A program made the position numbers and the translations under genes. The notes beneath the pieces were generated by a model, which saw only the letters and a program-made list of their open reading frames with translations, searched no databases and was not told the DNA's origin. From positions 1 through 57,199 of the forward strand of contig JACRQG010000014.1 of assembly GCA_016222805.1 (NCBI GenBank): a stretch of DNA of 57,199 nucleotides, in the 5' to 3' direction. Shown here one piece after another: positions 45,405 through 53,774 of this stretch (the stretch's first letter is position 1; each line of letters begins with the position of its first letter). This stretch comes from Verrucomicrobiota bacterium. Its GTDB lineage: Bacteria; Verrucomicrobiota; Verrucomicrobiia; Opitutales; Opitutaceae.

Positions 45405-46727
45405 ATGTCCCGCTGCGCCGCCCTGTTTTTGTTCGTCCTCGCTCCGGCCGCCCTTTCCGCTCTTGCCCAGGAACGGCCCGCGACCGCGGCACCCGCACCG
45501 CGGATCTTCTGCCTCAGTCGCGATGGACTGGCCGAAGCCAAGGCGCTGGTCGCCCGCGACGATCCTTCCATTCGGACCTCGTTCCGCCGGCTGGTGCGGG
45601 AGGCGGATCTCGCGCTGGATGTCGGCCCCTATTCCGTCGTCCTGAAGGGCCCGGTGCCACCCTCCGGCAACAAACACGACTACCACAGCCTCTCGCCCTA
45701 CCACTGGCCCGATCCGGAACAACCCGGCGGCCGGCCGTACAAGAACCGCGACGGTTTCACCAATCCCGAATGGTGGCAGGACTACGACCGCGTGCCCCTC
45801 GAACGACTGGTGCAGGCCACCGAGACGCTAGCACTGGCGTACACCTTTACCGGCCGCGAGCCCTACGCCACCCGGGCGGCGCATCTGGTACGTATCTGGT
45901 TCCTCGACCCGGCGACCGCGATGACGCCGGACCTGGTTTATGCGCAGGCCATTCCCGGAACCCGGCCCGGCCACACCCAGGTGATCGATACGCGGTTCCT
46001 GCCGCGCCTGATTGACGCCGTGGGCTTGATCGGCGCGAGCCCGGCCTGGACACCGCAGGACCAGGCCGCGCTGATCGCGTGGTTCCGCGAGTTCCTCGCC
46101 AACGTCCGCCGCCGCGCCGACGAAGGCTACCGCAACTCCGCCCACAACATCGCGAGTTTCTATCACGCCCAGATGGCCGCGATGGCGCTGTTCGTCGGCG
46201 ACGAGGCGCAGGCCCGCGAGATGATCGAGCGCACCAAGCCACGACTCGACAAGGCGGTCGGGCCCGATGGCTTCTTCACGGTCGAACGCCGCCGCACCCG
46301 CTCGCTCAGCTACAGTTGTTTTCACCTGTATGCGCTGTTCAACCTCGCGACGATGGGCCGGCTCCTGGAAATCGACGTCTGGAATTTCACCACGCCAGAC
46401 GGCCGGGGCCTGCGACGCGCCCTCGACGCGGTGGCCCGCCATGCCGGCCCCTACCCGCCCAAGGACTGGCCGTTCTCCGAGACCGGCCGCACGCCCGGAG
46501 ACTGGTGGGATCCGTTTCACGACCAACTCCCGTCCGTGCTGTATCACGCCGCGCGGACGTATCGCGAGCAGTCGTACGCCGATCTGCTTCCCCGGCTCCT
46601 GGGCGATTCGGCCAGCGTGGATCAAAACCGCCTGCACCTGCTGTGCGGCCTGCCCCTGCCGGGCCAGCAATCGCTCGACGGGTGGCTCTTCCATCCCAGC
46701 CCCGCATCCGTTGGACCCGGGAAGTAG
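45405..46727 (+). CDS. Exported alginate-lyase-family (PF05426) polysaccharide lyase-like protein
   Basis: A 440-residue protein with signal peptide LFLFVLAPAALSALA; ATG 45405 is chosen. It contains the family motif KHDYHSLSPYHWPDPEQPG, and an alpha-toroid body. NSAHNIASFYHAQMAAMALF holds the Asn and His expected in the active site, and TRSLSYSCFHLYALFNLA follows. Such enzymes cut uronic-acid polysaccharides (alginate, glucuronan) by beta-elimination. Which polymer is used here cannot be told. No sugar-uptake gene is adjacent, although an MFS of a uronate-transporting type lies 12 kb away. Confidence 0.85.
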   Translation: MSRCAALFLFVLAPAALSALAQERPATAAPAPRIFCLSRDGLAEAKALVARDDPSIRTSFRRLVREADLALDVGPYSVVLKGPVPPSGNKHDYHSLSPYHWPDPEQPGGRPYKNRDGFTNPEWWQDYDRVPLERLVQATETLALAYTFTGREPYATRAAHLVRIWFLDPATAMTPDLVYAQAIPGTRPGHTQVIDTRFLPRLIDAVGLIGASPAWTPQDQAALIAWFREFLANVRRRADEGYRNSAHNIASFYHAQMAAMALFVGDEAQAREMIERTKPRLDKAVGPDGFFTVERRRTRSLSYSCFHLYALFNLATMGRLLEIDVWNFTTPDGRGLRRALDAVARHAGPYPPKDWPFSETGRTPGDWWDPFHDQLPSVLYHAARTYREQSYADLLPRLLGDSASVDQNRLHLLCGLPLPGQQSLDGWLFHPSPASVGPGK

Positions 46728-46797
46728 CCCGCCGCGGTGCCCACGAAGATCCGACGATTAGGTATTCCCCCACGCCGGCATTTCGCGATTCCTGTAG

Positions 46798-46861
46798 GCG
46801 CGGCGACCTCGCCGCGCGGACGGGTACGATGCAGTGGGAGACAGCGGGGCGAAGTCGCCCC
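46798..46861. repeat. Two intergenic palindromes
   Basis: GCGCGGCGA/TCGCCGCGC (46798-46817, two-base centre) and GGGGCGA/TCGCCCC (46846-46861, two-base centre) lie 28 bases apart, downstream of the lyase gene and of the convergent coiled-coil gene. They share the GGCGA..TCGCC core. They may act as terminators or be REP-like interspersed repeats. Confidence 0.55.
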
Positions 46862-46991
46862 ACCCACAGGGCGGACGGTCACCCCAGGGCGTATCGGAGA
46901 ACAACGCTCGCCGGCGGTCCGCGTGGCCCACTGCGGTCTCGAACGTGGAAACGGCAGCCCTTTTGCCTCACCCTGACCCTCGCAGACCCCG

Positions 46992-47765
46992 TCACTTTCG
47001 CGGCGTCACCACCGGCCGCTTCAACATCGCCGCGTACCTGGCAATCGCTCCTTCGGGGACGACCATCTTCCAGGCGGCGCCCTGTCGGGCGAAACGGAGA
47101 ATGACCTCTTTCGTCGCCCCCTCCGGAGCCGAAAGCTGCACCTGCACTTGCACCGACGACGACGGCGTCTGGATTTCTTCCCAGGAAACCACCCGGGCGG
47201 ATCCCAACGGCACGTCCCTGATCGCCAGGAAAGCCACCAGCTGCTCGGGCGAGGAATAGTGTTGGCGAGTCGCCGCGGGCAGGCTCTCCAGCAACGTGGT
47301 CGCTCGCTCCCGGATCCGGCCTTCCGGGACGAGCAGGCACCCGGCAAACTGCTCGATATCCCCACCGGCGGCCGCCCACAGGGCGGTCTCCAGCGTCGCC
47401 TTGGAGGTCGCGGTCCCGGCGTTCTTCCAGTCTGCCGCCAGGATCTTGCTGCCGGGCTCGAAGCGCCCCGCCAACTGCGCCGCCTCGGCCGTCGCCCGGA
47501 CCCGCTCGCGCGCCGCCTCGATTTCGGCGCGCAGCCGGGGTATCGCCGCATGATCCGCCCGCAACCGCTCCAAGTCCGTCGCCGAGGGAAGCCCCGCGGC
47601 CAGCCGCTGGTTCTCTTCCCGCAGGCGCGCGAGTTGGTCGCGTTGCTGGCGCAATTCCCCGACCTGCTGGCGCAGTTGCTCCCGGGTCTGAGCCTGCCAG
47701 AGCAGCACCCCACCGCCGAGGGCGAGAACCACCACCACCGCGATCCATCCGAATGCTCTCGCCAT
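46992..47765 (-). CDS. Membrane-anchored coiled-coil protein, partner of the fused sigma factor
   Basis: A 257-residue protein of no recognised family. A single N-terminal transmembrane helix (FGWIAVVVVLALGGGVLLW) is followed by a coiled coil (~residues 25-95: LRQQVGELRQQRDQLARLRE) and a C-terminal globular part (KATLETALWAAAGGDIEQFA; WKMVVPEGAIARY). Its start is two bases after the stop of the fused sigma factor. The sigma protein has a similar transmembrane/coiled-coil tail, so the two may interact at the membrane. A role in sigma-factor control is inference. Confidence 0.78.
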   Translation of the reverse strand: MARAFGWIAVVVVLALGGGVLLWQAQTREQLRQQVGELRQQRDQLARLREENQRLAAGLPSATDLERLRADHAAIPRLRAEIEAARERVRATAEAAQLAGRFEPGSKILAADWKNAGTATSKATLETALWAAAGGDIEQFAGCLLVPEGRIRERATTLLESLPAATRQHYSSPEQLVAFLAIRDVPLGSARVVSWEEIQTPSSSVQVQVQLSAPEGATKEVILRFARQGAAWKMVVPEGAIARYAAMLKRPVVTPRK

Positions 47766-47767
47766 GA

Positions 47768-49129
47768 TCAGAACCACTGCGCGGGAGGCAGCTGGGTGGT
47801 AAGCCCCGCCTGGTAGCGGAGGTGCGCCAGGTTGTTCGCGATGTCGCGGGCCATCTTGGGGTCGAAGTAGTTGAACCGCTCCGACAGCTCCAGCGCCCGC
47901 TCCCAGGGGGCGATAGCCTCGCGGAATTGGTTCTGCATGAGGTGGACCTTGGCCTTCATATCGAGGATCAGCGCCAGATCGTAGCTGGTGGGCTCGGCAC
48001 CGGGGATGAGGCTGTCGAGGACCCTCATCATCCCCGCCCAATCCTTGGCCTGCTGCAGCGGCTTGAGGCTCTGGAAGGCCAGATTGGTCCGCTGGCTGAT
48101 CGTCGGCCGCGGACGGTTGGCCGCAGACCCGGCGTTTCTTCCCGTGCCCGCCTGCACCGCTTTCTGGAGGGTCCCTTGGAGGGCGGCGGCCTCGTCGCGG
48201 AGTTGGGCCAGCGCCACATCGTCGCTCTTCCAGGCCGCCACCTCAGCCACCGTGCTTCGGAGCCGTTGGTTTTCCGCCTGGGATGAAACCACCGCCTGGT
48301 TCTGCTGCCGGAGGTGGGAGATTTCGTCGCGCAGATCCGCGAGGTTGCGCGCTTGAAGGAAGATGCCGGTCCCGGTCGCGACCGCCAGCGCCCCGGCCAG
48401 CCCGACTTGCAGTTTGCTCACGCTCATGAAAGCAAGCGCTGCGGAGGACCCGAAGCCCGCCGCGGCTCCCCCCGCGATTCCGCCGGCGGCGAGCGCCGCG
48501 CTGGTCACGGTTGTCGCGAGTCCAGCCGGCACGGCCACTGCGGTCTGCTGGGCGAGGACCGTCGCGATGATTGTCGCGGTCGAGGTGACCCCGCGGCGCG
48601 CCAGCCGCGTCCGCAGCTTTTCCAGCGCGCGCTCCACCCGCATCCGGGCGGCATTCTCACTGAGGTTGAGCCTCGCGCCGATGCTGGAATAGTCCCGCGC
48701 CGCGAAGTACCGCAGCAGGATCGCCTCGCGATCCGGCTCCTCCAGTTCACCCATCACGTCGTCCAGCACGGGGCGCGCCTTTTCCCAGTCGATGGGGGTC
48801 GCAGGGTCCGGTGAGAGCTTTTCCATGATCTCCGCCTCCAGTTCTCGTTGGTGCCGGCGCCGCGCGGTGCGCACGGCCTTGGACGCCGCGAACCGGGCAC
48901 TGGTGAAAAGCCACCCCGCCAGCACGGGCCGGCGCTGGAGCACCCTCGCCCGCCGCGCCACCTCGGTGAACACCTGCTGGCTCACATCCTCCGCGAGCTG
49001 GGAATCACCCCCCACCCGTCGCAACGCGGTGGCATAAACCAGGCCGAGATGCCGCTGCACGAGCTCGGCGAAGGCCGCCTCGGATCTTTCCTCGACGTAG
49101 CGGCGGAGCAGTTCGGCGTCCTCGATCAT
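47768..49129 (-). CDS. ECF sigma factor fused to a membrane/coiled-coil C-terminal tail
   Basis: A 453-residue protein starting at ATG 49129. Residues ~1-180 are an ECF sigma factor: region 2 (FAELVQRHLGLVYATALRRV; LAGWLFTSARFAASKAVRTA) and region 4 (EEPDREAILLRYFAARDYSS; LNLSENAARMRVERALEKLR). It continues into a hydrophobic Ala/Gly/Thr-rich stretch (~185-275, with likely membrane segments), a coiled coil (DLRDEISHLRQQNQAVVSSQ), and a helical-repeat-like end (DWAGMMRVLDSLIPG; MQNQFREAIAPWERALELSE). Sigma factors with such tails are found in Verrucomicrobia and Planctomycetes. The tail may replace an anti-sigma factor. TTATAG about 17 bases before the start may be a -10 sequence. Confidence 0.87.
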   Translation of the reverse strand: MIEDAELLRRYVEERSEAAFAELVQRHLGLVYATALRRVGGDSQLAEDVSQQVFTEVARRARVLQRRPVLAGWLFTSARFAASKAVRTARRRHQRELEAEIMEKLSPDPATPIDWEKARPVLDDVMGELEEPDREAILLRYFAARDYSSIGARLNLSENAARMRVERALEKLRTRLARRGVTSTATIIATVLAQQTAVAVPAGLATTVTSAALAAGGIAGGAAAGFGSSAALAFMSVSKLQVGLAGALAVATGTGIFLQARNLADLRDEISHLRQQNQAVVSSQAENQRLRSTVAEVAAWKSDDVALAQLRDEAAALQGTLQKAVQAGTGRNAGSAANRPRPTISQRTNLAFQSLKPLQQAKDWAGMMRVLDSLIPGAEPTSYDLALILDMKAKVHLMQNQFREAIAPWERALELSERFNYFDPKMARDIANNLAHLRYQAGLTTQLPPAQWF

Positions 49130-49355
49130 GGTGGTCCCTCTATAAGCAACCCACCGGACGGAAAAGCGCACAAACAAAATGCACCGCGGCCCCATCGGTT
49201 TCTAGCCGCGAGGTGTTCCCACGCCTCCCGAACGGCCCACCAGCCCGACGCGATCGCCAGCCGGTAATCGGCAGGCCCTGGGCCTTCCCGTCACGTGCCG
49301 CACAAAACACCTCGGCGACTTGAGAACACGCGGCTTCGCAGTTCTCTCCGCCGCC

Positions 49356-51155
49356 ATGTCCGCCTCCCCGCCTGACGCCACCCCGCGACCGCGCTCCCTC
49401 CTCGACTGGATTGAATCCGTCGGCAACCGCCTGCCCGAGCCGCCGATCCTCTTCGCCGGATTGACCGCGCTGGTCATCCTGCTCTCCGCCGTCGGCCACG
49501 GGCTCGGTTGGACGGTGAGGCCGGTCAAGCCCGTGGTCGAAACCGTGACCGTGACGGACGGAACCGGGACCCCGGTGTCCCGTCCGGTGCTGGACGCGGA
49601 AGGCCGCCCGGTCGTCCGCCTGGTCGAGACCGGCGCCAGCCTGGCGCCGCGCAGCCTGCTGACGGGAGAGGGAGTCTATTGGATGTTTTCCTCGCTGCTC
49701 CGGAACTTCACCGGCATGCCGGCGTTAGGACTCATCTTTGTGGCCATGCTTGGGATCGGTCTCGCCGAGAAATTCGGCTTCTTCAGCGCGTTGATGCGGG
49801 GGGTCGCCTTCCTCACGCCAAGACGCTGGCTGACGCCGGTGATTGTCTTCGTCGGGGCCAATTCCTCGGTCGCCAGCGACGCTGGTTACATCATCCTGCC
49901 GCCCCTGGCGGCGGCGCTCTTCCTGGCCGCAGGGCGCCATCCGGTGGCCGGCCTCGCCGCGGCCTTTGCCGGAGTCGCCGGCGGCTTTGGCGGCGGGCTA
50001 TTTCCCACCGGGGGCGACGGTGTGCTCACCGGCTTTGCCCAGGACGCGGCGCATGTGATCGACCCGACCTACTCCGTCACCATTCTGCACAACCTGTATT
50101 TCAAGGTAGCGTCGGCGGCGGTGGTCACGCTGGCGGCGTGGTGGATGACGGATCGGGTGATCGAACCGCGGCTCCTGCGGGTGGCGCCGGGCGAGGCGGC
50201 AGGCGACCCCGCGGCCGCGGCAGGGATGGGCCTTGGCGCCAAGGAAAAGCGGGCGCTCTTCATCGCACTCGCCACCATGGCCGGCGTGCTGGCGGTGTTC
50301 GCCGCGCTGATCTTCACTCCGGGTTCGCCGCTCCACGGGGTGGGGCAACCGGCCCTCGCCAACGGCCGCGTGATCGTGCACCAGGCCGTGGTCGTGGGGG
50401 AGCCGACACCCGCGGCGCTTGCGGCGGCCCCTTCCGATCGGGTGCTCGCCCGCGATCCCCTGCTGGTGACCGCACAGGCGGGAGCGGGGCGGCTCGCCGA
50501 GGCGCCGGGCGCACGGTGGTCGCAGGTGATCGTCCCCATCATCTTCCTGTCCTTCCTGGTGCCGGGTCTCGTCTATGGCCGGCTCACCGGGCACCTGAAT
50601 TCGCAGAAGGACGCGATCGAGGGCCTCTACCATGGGATCCGCAGCATCGTCCCGGTGCTGGCGATCCTGTTTTTCCTCGCGCAGTTCGTGAACGCCTTCG
50701 CCTATTCCAACCTCGATCGCATGCTGGCCTATGCGGGAGGATCGCTCCTGTTCGAGGCGGCGCTGCCCATTCCGCTGTTGCTGGTGCTCTTTGTGGGCGT
50801 CGTGATCCTGGGTGATTTCGCGATGAGCGGGATGCTGAGCAAATTCGGGGTCCTCGCCCCGATCTTCATCCCGATGTTCATGATGGTGGGCATCAGCCCG
50901 GAACTCACCACCGCCGCATACCGGATCGGTGACTCGGTCGTGAACATCATCACACCGCTCAACTCCTACCTGCTCATCATCCTCGCCGTCTTTCAGAAAT
51001 ACCGCGCCGGGGCCGGCCTCGGTTCGTTGATGGCGCTGATGGTGCCCTACTCGGTCGGACTGGGCGTAATCTGGACGTTGGCCCTGCTGGTTTGGTACGC
51101 GTTGGGCCTGCCCTTGGGACCGGGCGCGCCACTCCATTTTTCGCCCGCCGGATGA
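49356..51155 (+). CDS. AbgT-family transporter
   Basis: A 599-residue inner-membrane protein. ATG 49356 is chosen over an upstream TTG. The AbgT features are LLDWIESVGNRLPEPPILFA at the N-terminus, GMPALGLIFVAMLGIGLAEK, FVGANSSVASDAGYIILPPL, and near the C-terminus GDFAMSGMLSKFGVLAPIFI and GDSVVNIITPLNSYLLIIL. Two insertions look extracytoplasmic (~60-105 and ~320-395) and make it longer than the ~510 residues of E. coli AbgT. Family members import p-aminobenzoyl-glutamate or export sulfonamides. The M20 peptidase nearby (43696) might act on such amidated substrates, but they are not in one operon. Confidence 0.9.
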   Translation: MSASPPDATPRPRSLLDWIESVGNRLPEPPILFAGLTALVILLSAVGHGLGWTVRPVKPVVETVTVTDGTGTPVSRPVLDAEGRPVVRLVETGASLAPRSLLTGEGVYWMFSSLLRNFTGMPALGLIFVAMLGIGLAEKFGFFSALMRGVAFLTPRRWLTPVIVFVGANSSVASDAGYIILPPLAAALFLAAGRHPVAGLAAAFAGVAGGFGGGLFPTGGDGVLTGFAQDAAHVIDPTYSVTILHNLYFKVASAAVVTLAAWWMTDRVIEPRLLRVAPGEAAGDPAAAAGMGLGAKEKRALFIALATMAGVLAVFAALIFTPGSPLHGVGQPALANGRVIVHQAVVVGEPTPAALAAAPSDRVLARDPLLVTAQAGAGRLAEAPGARWSQVIVPIIFLSFLVPGLVYGRLTGHLNSQKDAIEGLYHGIRSIVPVLAILFFLAQFVNAFAYSNLDRMLAYAGGSLLFEAALPIPLLLVLFVGVVILGDFAMSGMLSKFGVLAPIFIPMFMMVGISPELTTAAYRIGDSVVNIITPLNSYLLIILAVFQKYRAGAGLGSLMALMVPYSVGLGVIWTLALLVWYALGLPLGPGAPLHFSPAG

Positions 51156-51273
51156 TCGCCGCGCCGGAAAGCGCGCTGACGGCGCGGGCCCCGTACCGGT
51201 CTGCGCGCTTGTCAGACACCCACGGCCGCACCGCTCCGCGAGCCCGGCTGCACCCGGTTCCCTTTCACCGCGC

Positions 51274-53763
51274 TCACGGCACTTCGTAGATTTCGACGAG
51301 GGCCACGCCAATGGTGTTGCCGACGCCGCTCACCTGCGCGGTGTAGCTGCCCGGCTCCAGGCTCACCAGCAGGGCGGCGTCGCGCGAATTCGCGGCGAGT
51401 CCGAACGCGCCCACCTGCGCCCCCGCCAGCCCGATCTGCGCGGCATTGGTCGAGGCCAGCCAGTTGTCGTTCTGCTGGATCGGTGTCGTGCTGCCGGAAC
51501 GAAACAACGCCAGCTGGGGATCGGCGAGCACACCCGTCACCCCGAATTGGGTCAGGCTCGGTCCGATCGCGCGGATCAACACCTGCTTGGGGGCATCGCC
51601 GGCAAGGGAGAAGCCGGCAATCAGGATCGAGGCTCCCGTGCCCACCTGGGTGCGCGCCGACATGTTCACGAGTCGCGCCGACGTGGACGTGGTGGCCGCA
51701 TCGTAGGCCTCCATCAAGGCGATGCCGGTCGCACCGGCCTTGCCCGTCACGACCGCGGAATAGCTGCCGGGCACGAGGTTGGCCACGAGCGCCGCATCGA
51801 GCGCGGTGTTGGCGAGAGTGAACGCCCCCACGCGCGTGGTGATCGCCGTCGTCTGGTTTGAATTGGTGCCCGCCGCCCAATTGTCGTTGGTGGCGACCGT
51901 GGAGTTGTTGGCATCGACCACCGTCAGGACCGGATCGGACAGGACGCCGGTGACGCCGAAGCCGGCCAGGGCCGGTCCGACGCCCCGCAGCAGCAGCGGC
52001 AGCGGATCCCCCTGGCCCACCACGCATCCGACGATCAGGGTGTCGCTCCCGGTCCCGGCGGCGGAGCGCACGGAGAGATTCCCCAGGCGGCTCGCCCCGA
52101 TCGTCAGCACCGCGGCGGTCGACGTGACGGACCCTGCACTGGTGGAAACAACGACGGTGTAACTCCCGGCGTCGGCCGCCCCGGCCCGCGCCAGGCCCAA
52201 CACCGCCGTGGTGGCGCCGGGAATGGGGGTGCCATTGCGCTGCCATTGATAGCTCAGCGGCAGCGCGCTGCTCGCGCCCACCGAAAAGGTTACGGCCGTG
52301 CCGGCGGACACGGTCTGGGAGCGCGGCTGGGCGGCGATGACGGGAGTGTTCGACTGCTCCGCGGCGCTGCCCACGGTGTAGGAAAACGCCACGGTACCGT
52401 TGACCTTGCCCGGACCTTCGTCGGCGGGAAGATAGGTGCGCACGTATTCCACCTTCACCCCGGCCGGCGCCACCGTCACCCGGGTATAGCCGCTGTCGGG
52501 AAAACGCTCCCCGGTGGCATACGCGTCGGAATTGAAGAGCGAGTAGTTCGGATTCGCGGGCGATCCCAGGGCCTGGTAGGTGACGCCGTCGAGTTGCTGG
52601 TGCACCCAGATGTGGTCGTGCCCCTGGAAGAAGATCGTCACCTTGTTCGCGACAAACAGCTGGTGGATCGGCAAGGCCCAACCCGCACGATTCTGCGCGA
52701 AACCGGGCGTGCCGTTGTTGTTCTGGCCGCCCCATTCGTAGCGCAGCGCCCCATCGATCCCCCCGCGACCGGTGCCCATCACATGATGGGCGAACACAAA
52801 CTTGTACCTCGCCCGACTCCGCTCGAGGGTGGACTTGAGCCAGTCGTACTGCGCCTTCCCGTGCGTGATCTCCCACTGGTTGGGCGTCTTCGGGCCGCCG
52901 TAGAAATCATTGTCCACCACCACCGGGGAGCCCCAGTACGGATCGAGCGTGACGAAGAGGGCATCGCCCCACTCCCAGGCATAGTAGTTCCGCAACAAGC
53001 CGATGTGCTCGATGAGCTCGCTGTTGCCGGAGTAAAACTCGTCGGGCGCCGGCTGGGCATAGTAGAGGTTGCGAGCGTTCTGCGCCCACACGGCGACATT
53101 ATTGGGTGTGCCATCCAGCAAGTAGCGCGCCGCCTGCTCGTGGTTGCCGTTGACCAAAAAGACCGGAGACGTGCGGCCGATGATGCCCAGATAGGGCCGC
53201 TGGATCACGTAGCGCTGCTCCACCTGCGGCTGCGTCACCGCCCGCGGATTCGCCTGGTTAATCGTGTCGACACTGAAGTCGTCCCCGCTCGTGAGGTAGA
53301 AGTCCGGCTGGTCCGCGGCCGCGGTCGTCAGCGTCCGCGTGTAGAACGGGCCGTTGAACTGGGTGTTGGCCCGCTCCGGGTGCGAGTCCCCCTGCACGCC
53401 GAAGACAAACGTGCTGCCCGGGGGACGCTGGGTCATGAAGGTGTACTCCGGGCTGGCGTCGTAAGTCGTCGCGCCGCCGGCCCGGAACCGGACGCGGTAG
53501 AAATGCCGCGTGCCCGGAGTGAGGTCGCGGAGCTCCACCTCCCTGGGCTGGTTCGCGGCCAGGTCCACCGGAGTCGATTGCCCGGTGTAGGCTCCGGCAC
53601 GCGTGCCGTATTCGAGGTAGACGGACTGCGCCGAACCCGCGAGCAGGTTGGCCGCGATCGACTTGTCGGTGGGCCGCCCGAGCACGACGGTGCCGGGGAA
53701 GTCGGCGGCGTGCACCGCGCCGCTGAGCGCACCAAGGCAGAGCAGGATCCGGGAAAGCAGCAT
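51274..53763 (-). CDS. Exported metallophosphoesterase with Ig-like domain and two C-terminal modules (MPE-A)
   Basis: An 829-residue protein with signal ILLCLGALSGAVHA. A fibronectin-like N-terminal domain (VVLGRPTDKSIAANLLAGSA; EYGTRAGAYTGQS) precedes the purple-acid-phosphatase-like domain at ~110-460, with metal motifs GDSHPE, SGDDF, NGNHE, AHHVMG and FQGHDH. An Ig-like domain (PVIAAQPRSQTVSAGTAVTF) follows, then two ~115-residue modules (NLSVRSAAGTGSDTLIVGCV; NMSARTQVGTGASILIAGFS). It probably cleaves phosphate esters at the cell surface. It begins 11 bases after MPE-B and shares the transcript driven by element copy 5. Confidence 0.9.
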   Translation of the reverse strand: MLLSRILLCLGALSGAVHAADFPGTVVLGRPTDKSIAANLLAGSAQSVYLEYGTRAGAYTGQSTPVDLAANQPREVELRDLTPGTRHFYRVRFRAGGATTYDASPEYTFMTQRPPGSTFVFGVQGDSHPERANTQFNGPFYTRTLTTAAADQPDFYLTSGDDFSVDTINQANPRAVTQPQVEQRYVIQRPYLGIIGRTSPVFLVNGNHEQAARYLLDGTPNNVAVWAQNARNLYYAQPAPDEFYSGNSELIEHIGLLRNYYAWEWGDALFVTLDPYWGSPVVVDNDFYGGPKTPNQWEITHGKAQYDWLKSTLERSRARYKFVFAHHVMGTGRGGIDGALRYEWGGQNNNGTPGFAQNRAGWALPIHQLFVANKVTIFFQGHDHIWVHQQLDGVTYQALGSPANPNYSLFNSDAYATGERFPDSGYTRVTVAPAGVKVEYVRTYLPADEGPGKVNGTVAFSYTVGSAAEQSNTPVIAAQPRSQTVSAGTAVTFSVGASSALPLSYQWQRNGTPIPGATTAVLGLARAGAADAGSYTVVVSTSAGSVTSTAAVLTIGASRLGNLSVRSAAGTGSDTLIVGCVVGQGDPLPLLLRGVGPALAGFGVTGVLSDPVLTVVDANNSTVATNDNWAAGTNSNQTTAITTRVGAFTLANTALDAALVANLVPGSYSAVVTGKAGATGIALMEAYDAATTSTSARLVNMSARTQVGTGASILIAGFSLAGDAPKQVLIRAIGPSLTQFGVTGVLADPQLALFRSGSTTPIQQNDNWLASTNAAQIGLAGAQVGAFGLAANSRDAALLVSLEPGSYTAQVSGVGNTIGVALVEIYEVP

Positions 53764-53774
53764 GGCGCGTGCGA

